Shown: positions 51,938 through 60,316, numbered from the stretch's first letter. The stretch is 64,000 nucleotides of DNA from Sphingorhabdus sp. 109 (GCF_902506555.1 NZ_LR732707.1:2193290-2257289); one strand, 5' to 3'. Program-made: numbers and translations. Notes: generated from the letters alone by a model not told the origin.

Positions 51938-52675
51938 TTATTCGCGTCCCAGCCGCATGCGGAAAGCATCAAGGTGGAAATAGCTGGAATCGAACTGGCT
52001 GATTTCGGCGAGGCGGGCTTCATCGGTGAAGAGTATCCATCCGTTTTCCCGCACCAGCAGACCATCCCGCTCCAGCTGCCGGAGCACCCGGTTGGTGTGG
52101 ATCGGAGTCAGACCCAATGCGTCGGCAATGACAGTCTGGGTCAGCGGCACACGGAAACCTTCGCTGGTTCCTGCGCCGGTGATCAGCACCCGCCGGTAGA
52201 GTTCGAGCAGGAAATGCCCTATTCTTTCGCGCGCGGTCTGCTTGCCATTTCGCACGATTTGTTCCCGCAAAAATGCCTCTTCCTGAACCTGCATCCACCA
52301 GAACGCGAGCGTCAGTTTTCCGGACTCGGTCAACAGGCGCCGAAAGACCGCGGGCCTTACTGAAAGACCGGTCAGTGCCGTAACCGTTTTTACCGAATGG
52401 TCAGCCTCCGCTGCCACCAGCACCTGTAGGTCGAAAAAATCTCCTGGCAGCAATATGTTCAATATCTGGCGGCGGCCGTCTTCCAATGTCTTGTAACGGA
52501 TCGCCCAGCCTTCCTTGACGATCAGAACACTATCCATCTCCTGACCGGCATCAATGATTTCGCTATTCTTGTCGAAACGCTGTTCCCGCCCCTCGATATT
52601 CATGATGACCTGTTGGTCCATCTCGTCCAGATCGGCGTAGAAGGAAATGCGCCGGAGGAGGGCTTTTTGTGCCAC
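51938..52675 (-). CDS. Crp/Fnr-family transcriptional regulator
   Basis: A 245-residue regulator with an N-terminal cyclic-nucleotide-binding-type beta roll (VLIVKEGWAIRYKTLEDGRR) and a C-terminal winged helix (TQTVIADALGLTPIHTNRVL). No cluster-binding Cys set of Fnr is visible. The GTG start shares its G with the TAG stop of the histidine kinase gene, so the two are translationally coupled. This kinase-Crp pairing is frequent in sphingomonads and probably links light, redox or stress sensing to gene control. Confidence 0.87.
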   Translation of the reverse strand: MAQKALLRRISFYADLDEMDQQVIMNIEGREQRFDKNSEIIDAGQEMDSVLIVKEGWAIRYKTLEDGRRQILNILLPGDFFDLQVLVAAEADHSVKTVTALTGLSVRPAVFRRLLTESGKLTLAFWWMQVQEEAFLREQIVRNGKQTARERIGHFLLELYRRVLITGAGTSEGFRVPLTQTVIADALGLTPIHTNRVLRQLERDGLLVRENGWILFTDEARLAEISQFDSSYFHLDAFRMRLGRE

Positions 52676-54186
52676 TATCGGTACTCTTTTTCGTCGGGTG
52701 CAGGAAATCTAATCGTGCAAATCAGGCCGTCGGGTGTCCAGTCCCGATCAATTTCTCCACGCAAGTTGCGGGTTATGCTGTGATCGATCAGCGAGGACCC
52801 GAAACCGGACGCCGCCGGAGCAGGCTCTGACTGCGGTCCGCCGCTCTCCAACCAGCGCAATTCGACAACATCCTGTCCGTCTTCATCTGGAAGGATAGTC
52901 CACTTGATTTTTACCAGACCGGTATCGGTGGTCAGCGCACCATATTTGGCCGCGTTTGTGGCCAGTTCATTTAGCACGAGCGACATCGACACCATCGCGT
53001 TTTCTTCCAGAATGATATCGGGACCAAACCAGCGCACTCTCGGGTAAGTCTTGCAGAGGTCGCGCACAAGTGCGGCAAATGATCCCGTAACGAAATTGGT
53101 GTCGAGCAGGATGTGTTGCGCGCGGTTCAGCGCGCTCAGCCGGTTCTTGATCCGCTCGATATAATCATCGATCGATGTTGCTGAATTTCTGGTCAGCATC
53201 ATGATCGATTGCAGGGTCGCGAAAAGATTACGGAGGCGGTGATGAAGCTCGCGCGTGTGGAGCCGCAGCTGTTCCTGCTGGTCGACAGAATGGGTGATAT
53301 CCTTGTTGATGCCAGTCAGGGTCGGACGACCATTTGATTCGAGATAGTCGCCATATCCCTCTACCCAACGGATCTCCCCGGAAGGCAGTATGATCCGGAA
53401 TCGCGCCTCAAATTTCTCACCGGGCGCTGCGGCAGCACCCATAGCCTCGGTAACACTATCACGGTCTTCAGGATGAATACGGGACAATGCGTCTTCCACC
53501 TGGGTTAGCGCTTCACCTGCATCCTCTCCCCATATTTTCATATAGGCACCACCCCATTCGATCATTCCCGTCTCAAGATCGGTTCGGAAGCTGGCGATGT
53601 CGCTGAGAGCCAGGGTGAGGTCGAGGTTGGAACGGTCTATAGCCGCGCTTTTCTGGGCCTGTTCGCGCAAATGGATTTCGCGGTTCAGCTCCAGCTCGCT
53701 CATCACAATATCAGCCATGCTTGTCAGCTGATTGAGCTGGCTATCCGTCAGCCCCGACCGGGGAACGGTATCAGCAAACCACAGGCCGCCAAGAACCATA
53801 CCGTTCGGCGCGATCAGCGGCGCTCCGGCAAAAAACCGGATGGACGAATTCCCGCTGGCCAGCCGATTGCCGGCAAATCTCGACTCCGCCAGCACATCTT
53901 CTATTATCAGCGGCTCACGGCTTTCAATCATTCGCCCGCATAGCGATGCCTCGCGGTCGGTCTGCCGATCATCAAGCCCGACCGGTGATTTGAAGAACTC
54001 CCGATCTTTAGCGATAAGGGAGATGGATGCTATAGGAGCTGCGAAAACATCAGCGACCAGCCGCGTGACCCGGTCGAAAGCGTTCTTCCGCGCATCATCG
54101 AGAAGTTGATAGTTGCCCAGTGTTGATAGCCGCTCGACTTCCATCTTCGGCTCCAACTCCCCGGTCCGCTGATCAACCGCCTTCAT
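52675..54186 (-). CDS. HWE-type sensor histidine kinase with GAF and PAS domains
   Basis: A 503-residue cytoplasmic kinase. Residues about 15-165 are a GAF domain (RVTRLVADVFAAPIASISLI), 195-310 a PAS domain (FEARFRIILPSGEIRWVEGY), and the C-terminus an HWE kinase with ELHHRLRNLFATLQSI as phosphoacceptor, LNELATNAAKYGAL as N-box and ELRWLESGGP with the W-x-E motif. HWE kinases commonly phosphorylate PhyR-type regulators, and phyR lies nearby. No membrane segments. I chose the ATG at 54186; a longer in-frame start is less likely. Confidence 0.88.
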   Translation of the reverse strand: MKAVDQRTGELEPKMEVERLSTLGNYQLLDDARKNAFDRVTRLVADVFAAPIASISLIAKDREFFKSPVGLDDRQTDREASLCGRMIESREPLIIEDVLAESRFAGNRLASGNSSIRFFAGAPLIAPNGMVLGGLWFADTVPRSGLTDSQLNQLTSMADIVMSELELNREIHLREQAQKSAAIDRSNLDLTLALSDIASFRTDLETGMIEWGGAYMKIWGEDAGEALTQVEDALSRIHPEDRDSVTEAMGAAAAPGEKFEARFRIILPSGEIRWVEGYGDYLESNGRPTLTGINKDITHSVDQQEQLRLHTRELHHRLRNLFATLQSIMMLTRNSATSIDDYIERIKNRLSALNRAQHILLDTNFVTGSFAALVRDLCKTYPRVRWFGPDIILEENAMVSMSLVLNELATNAAKYGALTTDTGLVKIKWTILPDEDGQDVVELRWLESGGPQSEPAPAASGFGSSLIDHSITRNLRGEIDRDWTPDGLICTIRFPAPDEKEYR

Positions 54187-54497
54187 GTCTAACCCCTTTT
54201 TTGTCACTGACCCTGAAGCCGATCCCTCATAAACGAATAAGTAGCGTTTCTGTTGCCTCGTCGTACAAACCGCGCAAAACACGATGCGGCAAACGATCAG
54301 AAAAGCCGAAGCCGGAGCTATTGCCCGTATAACGATGCCGGTACAGTTTCATATCAAATCATTGACGATTGGCCCACAGCCTGTCTGGTCACCTGCGCCC
54401 AGGCATATCTCAGCATTGCGGACAAACATCGGAACAAGCCGATCGTCGATTTCCCCAACATTTTCCATCACGCAACATTTTTCATCACGAGGCCAGA
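54187..54497. other. Intergenic region upstream of the kinase gene
   Basis: 311 bases between the kinase start and the DUF883 terminator. Short frames exist, but none has coding character or a ribosome-binding site. I found no EcfG-type promoter, operator or repeat here. Confidence 0.5.
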
Positions 54498-54532
54498 AAA
54501 AGGGCTGCCAGATTTGCGCTCTGCAGCCCTTT
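54498..54532 (-). terminator. Terminator of the DUF883 gene
   Basis: AAAGGGCTGC and GCAGCCCTTT form a 10-base stem with a 14-base loop. Read leftward it is followed by TTTTTCTGG, closing the DUF883 transcript. Confidence 0.82.
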
Positions 54533-54552
54533 CAAATTCTGGTTCGGACGTT

Positions 54553-54843
54553 CTAGCGCCGAGCCATCAGGGCGCCGATCAACAGGCCGACTCCAGCGGT
54601 TGCCGCGATGCTCACGATCGGGTTTTCCTGGAATGTCGTCTGCGCCTTCGCTCGCCCTTTCGTTCCGGCTTCCACCGCATTGGCACGTGCCGCATCAAAT
54701 TTGGTCTTGGCATTGGCCCGCAGTTCCGATGCATTGGCCTTGGCGTCGGCCTTAACGGATCTGGTCAAGCTTGCCAGATCCTCTTTCAACGTCTGCAGAT
54801 CCGACTTCACCGCGCCCATTTCTTCGGAATAATTGCCTGTCAT
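54553..54843 (-). CDS. DUF883 (ElaB/YqjD-like) membrane-anchored protein
   Basis: A 96-residue protein with a long amphipathic helix rich in Ala and Lys, and one C-terminal membrane helix containing TAGVGLLIGALMARR. This is the ElaB/YqjD (DUF883) layout; the E. coli relatives bind ribosomes at the inner membrane in stationary phase. A perfect EcfG promoter precedes it. It is divergent from phyR. Confidence 0.85.
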   Translation of the reverse strand: MTGNYSEEMGAVKSDLQTLKEDLASLTRSVKADAKANASELRANAKTKFDAARANAVEAGTKGRAKAQTTFQENPIVSIAATAGVGLLIGALMARR

Positions 54844-54885
54844 TTCTTTTTCTCCATATTCGGTCTAGTGATCTAATAACAGGTT

Positions 54886-54910
54886 AACGAACGGCGACCG
54901 TTTTGGTTCC
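54886..54910 (-). promoter_or_regulatory. EcfG-type promoter of the DUF883 gene
   Basis: On the minus strand GGAAC (54910-54906), 16 bases, CGTT (54889-54886). Perfect consensus about 43 bases before the start codon. Confidence 0.78.
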
Positions 54911-54966
54911 GGACCAGATCTGCAGATCAAGCAATGCACGCGACACCGGCGTGACAAAATAATGAT

Positions 54967-54991
54967 GGAACCCTTTTTCCGGTCATACGTA
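54967..54991 (+). promoter_or_regulatory. EcfG-type promoter of phyR
   Basis: GGAAC (54967-54971), 16 bases, CGTA (54988-54991). One mismatch in the -10 element. It would give a leader of about 20 bases before phyR, consistent with the usual positive feedback of this system. Confidence 0.7.
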
Positions 54992-55017
54992 GGGGACCCA
55001 TCACGGAGATATAAAAT

Positions 55018-55797
55018 ATGTCACTAGCTCAAAATCTGAAACCGCATCTTCCCTACTTACGGCGCTATGCACGGGCCTTGACCGGCAGCCAAAAGAGCGG
55101 CGACGCATTTGTCAAAGCCACGCTTGAAGCGATTATCGCCGATCCGGAACCTGTCCCGGATGACAATGATGTACGGGTTCATCTCTATCGCGTTTTTGCG
55201 AGCATCTGGGAAAGCGCACATGTCAGGGTTTCGGACGATCCGGATCAGAACAACGCGCAAAACCGGCTGAACGCGATCCCGCCCATCAGCCGTCAGGTGC
55301 TGCTGCTAACCGCACTGGAAGGCTTTTCGGTTAGCGAAGTCGCCAAAATCGCCGATGTCGGCGAAAATTCAATCAACGACCTGCTGGACGATGCGATTGC
55401 CGAGATCGACAAGGAGATCCGGTCGGATGTCCTGATCATCGAAGACGAAGCCCTGATTTCAATGGAATTGCAGCAGATCGTATCCGGCCTGGGACATCGT
55501 GTTTGCGGAACGGCAACAACCCACAAGGGCGCACTCGAGGCGGTAACCAATGCCAAACCGAGTCTGGTCCTCGCCGATATTCAACTGGCAGACGGCAGTT
55601 CCGGTATCGACGCCGTGAAGGATATATTAGAGCAGATTTCGGTTCCGGTGATTTTCATCACCGCATTCCCCGAGCGCTTGCTGACGGGGGAACGGCCCGA
55701 GCCGACTTTCCTGATCACCAAACCGTTTCAGCCAAACGCCATTCGTGCCGCGATCAGTCAGGCACTGTTCTTTTCGACCGCAAAGCAGGACGCCTGA
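55018..55797 (+). CDS. phyR: General stress response anti-anti-sigma response regulator PhyR
   Basis: A 259-residue protein with the PhyR layout: residues 1-130 are an EcfG-like sigma mimic (LPYLRRYARALTGSQKSGDA), and 137-255 a receiver domain with Glu142-Asp143, phosphoacceptor Asp187 (LADIQLADG), Thr215 and Lys235. When phosphorylated, the sigma-like part binds NepR and frees EcfG. The three core genes are adjacent, phyR facing away from nepR-ecfG's start and converging on ecfG. The HWE kinase at 52675 is a candidate phosphodonor. Confidence 0.93.
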   Translation: MSLAQNLKPHLPYLRRYARALTGSQKSGDAFVKATLEAIIADPEPVPDDNDVRVHLYRVFASIWESAHVRVSDDPDQNNAQNRLNAIPPISRQVLLLTALEGFSVSEVAKIADVGENSINDLLDDAIAEIDKEIRSDVLIIEDEALISMELQQIVSGLGHRVCGTATTHKGALEAVTNAKPSLVLADIQLADGSSGIDAVKDILEQISVPVIFITAFPERLLTGERPEPTFLITKPFQPNAIRAAISQALFFSTAKQDA

Positions 55798-55814
55798 TTG
55801 CTGGTCCGGACCTG

Positions 55815-55916
55815 ATGGCCTCAACCCCAGTTGACAAAGGCGAGCCCATCGTTGTCGGTTCGGAAATCCGGACCGGCGACGAGGAGCTGGCTGTTTCCGG
55901 GCCGGTTCTGGGCTAG
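55815..55916 (+). CDS. Possible 33-residue peptide between phyR and ecfG
   Basis: ATG at 55815 opens a 33-codon frame encoding MASTPVDKGEPIVVGSEIRT and 13 more residues. Codon third positions look G/C-rich and coding-like, but no clear ribosome-binding site precedes it. It could be a real stress peptide in the phyR transcript or chance. Confidence 0.3.
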   Translation: MASTPVDKGEPIVVGSEIRTGDEELAVSGPVLG

Positions 55917-55959
55917 AAACAGATTATTGTAGAACAGAATGGGTTCTGGAAATTGCCGC

Positions 55960-56550
55960 CTAGGGCGCTATTTTCTCGACCGCGCCAATGATATTTTCAA
56001 GCGCGGTTGTAGTCATATCATCATGATTATCTGACGCGGAGGTGAAACGCCCTTCCTCCAGAATGGCTTCCAGCGTTTTCCGGGCGCGAGACACCCTGCT
56101 TTTCATGGTGCCGACAGCGCAATTGGCGATTTCCGCCGCTTCCTCGTAGGAATAGCCGCCTGCGCCGACCAGAATGATCGCTTCACGCTGGTCGTCCGAC
56201 AATTCCATCAGCCCGCGCTGCAAGTCGGCGAGATGCAGAGGTTCCTGCTGCGGCGCAGGCGCGGACAATACCCTTTCCGCAACCAGCTCGTCATAATTGG
56301 CACTGAATTTTTTACGGCGCATGCCAGAGAAAAATGTGTTGCGCAAAATGACGAAGGTCCAGGCCCGCATTGACGTGCCGGCTATGAACCGGTCTCGTGC
56401 AGCCCAGGCTTTCAAAAGGGTATCCTGCACGAGATCATCGGCCAGATCACGATCCCCAGACAGACTCCGGCCGAACGCGCGCAGATGTGGAATCGCTTCC
56501 GTCAGCTGCTGCTTGAACTCCGCCGGCGGTAACGCCTGGGGCTTACTCAT
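55960..56550 (-). CDS. ecfG: General stress response ECF sigma factor EcfG
   Basis: A 196-residue ECF sigma factor. Region 2 is visible as LADDLVQDTLLKAWAARDRF followed by RAWTFVILRN, region 4 as DDQREAIILVGAGGYSYEEA and GTMKSRVSRARKTLE. The EcfG assignment follows from the adjoining nepR and phyR and the nearby GGAAC-N16-CGTT promoters. Start overlaps the nepR end by eight bases, so translation is coupled and the sigma/anti-sigma ratio is fixed. Confidence 0.93.
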   Translation of the reverse strand: MSKPQALPPAEFKQQLTEAIPHLRAFGRSLSGDRDLADDLVQDTLLKAWAARDRFIAGTSMRAWTFVILRNTFFSGMRRKKFSANYDELVAERVLSAPAPQQEPLHLADLQRGLMELSDDQREAIILVGAGGYSYEEAAEIANCAVGTMKSRVSRARKTLEAILEEGRFTSASDNHDDMTTTALENIIGAVEKIAP

Positions 56551-56854
56551 TATCGTCCGGCCGGCTGGATTTTACGTCACTCGTGTCGTTTTCTTCCAGC
56601 TGGTCGAGAAGCGCCAGCATATCGTCGGGTAGCGGCTCGTCCAGGACACTCGAATACATGTCCTTCAATCCAAGGCCTAATCTTTCCTGCATGTCTTCCT
56701 TGCTTTTCACCGGCATTTCCTTTGACCGTTGCCCTGCATCATCCGGTTCTGAAGAACCTGATGTTTCAGATTTATTTTCGTTCGGGCCCGTCAAAACATG
56801 CCTCGTTTTTTCCTTGCTTGAAGACAGAACACCCGATGTTCCTAAAGGTTGCAT
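56543..56854 (-). CDS. nepR: Anti-sigma factor NepR
   Basis: A 103-residue protein with a disordered, charged N-terminal part and the conserved NepR helix region LKDMYSSVLDEPLPDDMLAL followed by LDQLEE. NepR binds and holds EcfG until phosphorylated PhyR displaces it. I chose the ATG at 56854, which gives a length near the upper range of the family; starts further downstream are possible. I could not find an EcfG promoter in front of it. Confidence 0.87.
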   Translation of the reverse strand: MQPLGTSGVLSSSKEKTRHVLTGPNENKSETSGSSEPDDAGQRSKEMPVKSKEDMQERLGLGLKDMYSSVLDEPLPDDMLALLDQLEENDTSDVKSSRPDDNE

Positions 56855-57032
56855 ATAAATTTTTCCTGAAAATGTCCAATGGCCCGCGACAATCCTCGCA
56901 CGCAGGCGCGAATGGGGATCGAGCTCCGGAGTTGGACAGGATGGCAAATGTTGCGTTTGGAGCCGAGGTGCCGAACAGGTGCCGCCTTCTTCTGCTGCTT
57001 TTCAGCCGACCCAATCCGGCAGGGACCCGCTA

Positions 57033-57458
57033 TCACCCTGACGGTTGCAATCCAAGCGAACCGAAACTTCGGAACAGCGTCCGGGCCATTTCGGGCATGG
57101 ACACATCGGCCAGTATTTTCGGGAGATCGGATTGCGCGCAGCCTTGGATAGATGGAAAATGCCGGCCGGCAAAATAGATGTTCGCAAACTGCCTGCTCTC
57201 TGATTCCTGCTGATACAGGATCGTAACCCCGCTATGCCGGTCATCTTGGCCGATATAATACATCCGGTCCCTGACCGACGAGCGCTCTCCTTCAATATAT
57301 TGCATGAAATTGAATCCGTTGCAGACAAGCAGTCCGGTCAATCCAAAACGCTCGCTGTTGCGCAGCGTAACGCTCATGATGGCAAGAAAATCGTCCTGAT
57401 TCATGCCGGGCTTTGCGGTGCTGACAAAAATGAGCGAGGTGATCGAACGAGACGACAC
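57033..57458 (-). CDS. BLUF-domain-like protein lacking key photochemical residues
   Basis: A 141-residue stand-alone BLUF-type protein. The order SLIFVSTA, GLTGLLVCNG, FMQYIEGE, then a DDRHSGVTILYQQESESRQF segment and FAGRH-type end match short BLUF proteins. Gln53 is kept. The flavin-coupled Tyr is Phe11, and the conserved Asn (seven residues before the TG glycine) is Ser35. In AppA-type proteins the Tyr is needed for the photocycle. The GTG at 57458 is my start, with GAGAAAG upstream; an ATG at 57524 is also in frame. Confidence 0.75.
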   Translation of the reverse strand: MSSRSITSLIFVSTAKPGMNQDDFLAIMSVTLRNSERFGLTGLLVCNGFNFMQYIEGERSSVRDRMYYIGQDDRHSGVTILYQQESESRQFANIYFAGRHFPSIQGCAQSDLPKILADVSMPEMARTLFRSFGSLGLQPSG

Positions 57459-57565
57459 GCAAAACTTTCTCAAAACGGCTGTGTTCACAGCCAAGACGAC
57501 GATTGCTTCGCAGAATAGCCGCATTTTTTCCGTTTTGCGCTAACATAGGTTAGCGGGCCGGTCTC

Positions 57566-58954
57566 TTATTCCACCGGCTGCTGGTCATCGAGCAGATCGG
57601 AAGCCCCCTCGCCGGATCGTTCTGAATCCACCAGTTTCTCGACATGGTCCTCGGGCGAGACGTCAAACGCCTCTTTGGCGGGCGCCCTGACCGGCTTTTC
57701 TTCACGTCCCCCGGTTGTTGCCAGCGCCCCGGTCAGACCCTGCAACTGCGGTGGGCCATTGTCGAAGCGCAGGCGATATATCGGTTCCGGCAAAGCGAAA
57801 CCGGTCTCTTCCAGCGCGTTTTTGGTCACGCGGATCGCCGCACCTCTCGCCTTGTTGAAGTCGCTGTCGCGCTGATCAATCCAGCCGTGAAAGGCGATCA
57901 GGATATTGGAGTCCCCGACTTCCCTGATTTCGGCCGTTGCCTCGGGGTCGTCCAGAACGAACGACTGGCCGTTGATGGCCCGGAGACCGGTTTCGATGGC
58001 AGCGGCCGGATCGTCGTCGGCATCGACGCCCAGTATGAAGCTGAACCGGCGCTGCGGATTGCGCGTAAAATTCAATATTTCCGCCTTGAACACCGTCGCA
58101 TTCGGAATCCGCAAATGATTGCCGTCAAGGGTCATCAGAATTGTTGCCCGCGAGGTCAGCCTTACGACCCGCCCCTCCTGCTCCCCGATACGCACATGAT
58201 CATTGGCGCGAAACGGCTGCCGAACACTCAGCATGATGCTTGACATATAATTATCGACCGTGTCGCGCAGGGCAAAGCCAACCGCCAGACCGATGACACC
58301 GGCACCGCCAAGCACCGCGCCGATCAAAGCCGTCGCATTGAGAATATCCAGGCCGACAAAAATTCCGACCATGATGAACAATATGCGGACAAACCCCGCG
58401 ATCAGTTCGGCCAGAAAAATATTCGGCGTCACCCGTTTCCAGAAGCACATGCGCGAAGCAAGGAAATGCCCCAGCAGACCGATGCATAAGGCGGACAGCA
58501 AGGCGACCCCGATGAGCGGAAGCGCCGACAGGAAATTCTGCAAGCTGGACCCGAATCTGTCGACCACGGGTTCGACATTCTTGCCGACCGACAGGTCGCG
58601 TTCGAAACGGGTTTCAACGGTAACGACACCGGAGACTCGCTCGGCAATGGCTTCGGCCCGGTCGGCCGAGGCATTGTCCGCTATGGGTCCCGACAGACGC
58701 ACAACACCGGAGTCAACGGCAACCACCACTTCCTGCAGCCCCTCTATTTCCCGAAAGATGCCCCGCAGCCGGTCCGCAATGACAAGATCGTCGCTTCCGT
58801 CTGCCTCCGGATCGATAGCCGGCTCGGGATCATCTACCGCTTCCGTCTGCTGAATCTGCGCACGCGCAGAAAAATGCGGGGAAAGACCAGTTGAAAGCGG
58901 GGCCAAGGCCGCGGCCAGAAACAGGCCCGTCAGGATCCAGCGATAAAGGGACAT
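57566..58954 (-). CDS. MscS-type mechanosensitive channel with N-terminal BON-like domain
   Basis: A 462-residue protein: signal peptide, a BON-like domain at about 60-125 (VVVAVDSGVVRLSGPIADNA), four membrane segments from about 145, then the MscS pore and beta domain (GGAGVIGLAVGFALRDTVDN, FRANDHVRIGEQEGRVVRLT) and a polar tail. MscS channels release solutes on osmotic downshock. The BON part may bind lipid at the periplasmic side. Preceded by an EcfG-like promoter. Confidence 0.88.
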   Translation of the reverse strand: MSLYRWILTGLFLAAALAPLSTGLSPHFSARAQIQQTEAVDDPEPAIDPEADGSDDLVIADRLRGIFREIEGLQEVVVAVDSGVVRLSGPIADNASADRAEAIAERVSGVVTVETRFERDLSVGKNVEPVVDRFGSSLQNFLSALPLIGVALLSALCIGLLGHFLASRMCFWKRVTPNIFLAELIAGFVRILFIMVGIFVGLDILNATALIGAVLGGAGVIGLAVGFALRDTVDNYMSSIMLSVRQPFRANDHVRIGEQEGRVVRLTSRATILMTLDGNHLRIPNATVFKAEILNFTRNPQRRFSFILGVDADDDPAAAIETGLRAINGQSFVLDDPEATAEIREVGDSNILIAFHGWIDQRDSDFNKARGAAIRVTKNALEETGFALPEPIYRLRFDNGPPQLQGLTGALATTGGREEKPVRAPAKEAFDVSPEDHVEKLVDSERSGEGASDLLDDQQPVE

Positions 58955-58979
58955 AATATTCCAATCAGCAACGTTCGCA

Positions 58980-59004
58980 TACGCCGCAACATAGCAAAGG
59001 TTCC
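58980..59004 (-). promoter_or_regulatory. EcfG-type promoter of the BON-MscS gene
   Basis: On the minus strand GGAAC (59004-59000), 16 bases, CGTA (58983-58980), the same -10 variant as in front of phyR. It lies 26 bases before the start codon. Confidence 0.62.
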
Positions 59005-59027
59005 CGCCGGCGGGGAAAATTTACTTT

Positions 59028-59052
59028 GGAACCGACCGGCGTGCCCGATGTT
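59028..59052 (+). promoter_or_regulatory. EcfG-type promoter of the PA2169-family gene
   Basis: GGAAC (59028-59032), 16 bases, TGTT (59049-59052), one mismatch in the -10 element. It is divergent from the 58980 promoter, within the same 130-base gap. Confidence 0.6.
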
Positions 59053-59085
59053 GGTTGTTCATAAATAACGCAACACGAGGATGAT

Positions 59086-59529
59086 ATGACAAATAACGCT
59101 TCCACAGAGATATTGAATGACATTCTGGAAACACTGATCGATTCCACGCATGGCTACGAAAAAGCAGCCGAGATCGCGGAACGCACCACCTTCAAGAATT
59201 TCTTCTCCCGCCGCGCGGCTTCCCGCCGGGCAATGGCCACCGCAGTTCGCGAGGAAATCGCGAAATCCGGCGGAACACCGGAAAGCGACGGCACGATCTT
59301 GGCGTCGGCCCATCGGGTTTTCATGAACCTGAGCGCTGCCTTGCAGGACAATGACGAAGCCGCGATCGAGGCTGTCGAAACGGGCGAGGAATATCTGCGC
59401 AAGAAGTTCGAGAAGGCATTGACCCGGGACGAGCTGTCGGTGTCGGCCAAAACATTGTTGCGCAACTACCAGGGCGAGCTGCGGGCGGACGGCCGTTTGA
59501 TCGACCATCTCGAAGAAGCAACGGCGTGA
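59086..59529 (+). CDS. PA2169-family four-helix-bundle protein (DUF2383)
   Basis: A 147-residue, all-helical, ferritin-like protein. NDILETLIDSTHGYEKAAEI at the start and RRAMATAVREEIAKSGGTPE in the middle are the family blocks, with acidic and Lys-rich helices after them. No signal peptide. The family is stress-associated in many proteobacteria, but its reaction is unknown. An EcfG-type promoter precedes it, in agreement. Confidence 0.85.
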   Translation: MTNNASTEILNDILETLIDSTHGYEKAAEIAERTTFKNFFSRRAASRRAMATAVREEIAKSGGTPESDGTILASAHRVFMNLSAALQDNDEAAIEAVETGEEYLRKKFEKALTRDELSVSAKTLLRNYQGELRADGRLIDHLEEATA

Positions 59530-59557
59530 TGCTCAGCATTCGCTAATATTTGGCAAT

Positions 59558-59585
59558 ATTATCTAAACAAGATTATCTAAACAAG
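59558..59585. repeat. Tandem 14-base direct repeat
   Basis: ATTATCTAAACAAG occurs twice without spacing, directly before the ribosome-binding region of the 59596 gene. It could be a duplicated regulatory site or a replication slip. Confidence 0.7.
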
Positions 59586-59595
59586 GGAATTTATC

Positions 59596-59781
59596 ATGGA
59601 ATATGGAATTGTTGGACTACTGATTTTGGCTCTGGATATCTGGGCGCTGCTGAGCGTTTGGGGCAGCGGTTCATCGACCGGTGCGAAAATTATCTGGTCG
59701 CTGATCATCTTGATCCTGCCAGTTATCGGCCTGATATTGTGGTTTTTCGTCGGGCCGAAGGGCAGCGCACGGGCGATCTAA
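59596..59781 (+). CDS. PLD-nuclease N-terminal-domain (PLDc_N) small membrane protein
   Basis: A 61-residue protein with two membrane helices (residues about 3-22 and 33-52). The SLIILILPVIGLILWFFVGP block is the PLDc_N signature found at the N-terminus of cardiolipin synthases, here without the catalytic domain. Stand-alone versions are common and unassigned. AAGGGAAT precedes the ATG. A terminator follows. Confidence 0.82.
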   Translation: MEYGIVGLLILALDIWALLSVWGSGSSTGAKIIWSLIILILPVIGLILWFFVGPKGSARAI

Positions 59782-59819
59782 CGGTCCTAGCCGTCACATA
59801 TAGCTGAGCAACGCAACAC

Positions 59820-59863
59820 GCCCCGGCATCATTCACCTCCAGTGGATGAATGGCGGGGCTTTT
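59820..59863 (+). terminator. Terminator after the PLDc_N gene
   Basis: GCCCCG at 59820 pairs with CGGGGC at 59854-59859, with an imperfect inner stem (CATTCA/TGAATG type), followed by TTTT. Confidence 0.7.
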
Positions 59864-59911
59864 GCTATGATTTCCGCGCGCGGCACCAGAGCGCTATCGG
59901 GGGAGACTGTC

Positions 59912-60316
59912 ATGACAAAAAATATATCCAGCACGGACCTTGCCAACGAGCGTACGGATCTCGCCGAAGATCGCACCGAATGGGCAGAAGACCGGACGAT
60001 CATGGCTAATGAACGAACCTTTGCCGGCTGGATGCGCACTGGCCTGGCGGCAGTCGGGATCGGTCTCGGCTTCAACGCCCTGTTCGGCAAACTGGAACCG
60101 CCGTGGCTGCCCAAGGCCATCGCTACCCTGTTCATGATCATCGGAATCTTCATTTTCTGGGTCGCCCAGCGCAACGGTTGCGCCGTGCAGGACAGGCTTA
60201 ATTCGCACCAGGCGACCCCGGTCAAACCATTTAACATGCGGATCATCTCCGGCTTGATGGCGACCGGAGCGATCGCCTTGATCGTCGCAATCTGGACCAT
60301 GAAATTCGGCCGCTAA
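59912..60316 (+). CDS. YidH/DUF202 family membrane protein
   Basis: A 134-residue protein with a polar, repetitive N-terminus (NERTDLAEDRTEWAEDRTIM) and the DUF202 start NERTFAGWMRTGLAAVGIG, then three membrane helices. The ATG at 59912 has GGGGGAG upstream; the longer frame would begin inside the terminator. The ERT-x-LAxDRT heptad-like repeats often precede DUF202 domains. Function unknown. Confidence 0.83.
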   Translation: MTKNISSTDLANERTDLAEDRTEWAEDRTIMANERTFAGWMRTGLAAVGIGLGFNALFGKLEPPWLPKAIATLFMIIGIFIFWVAQRNGCAVQDRLNSHQATPVKPFNMRIISGLMATGAIALIVAIWTMKFGR

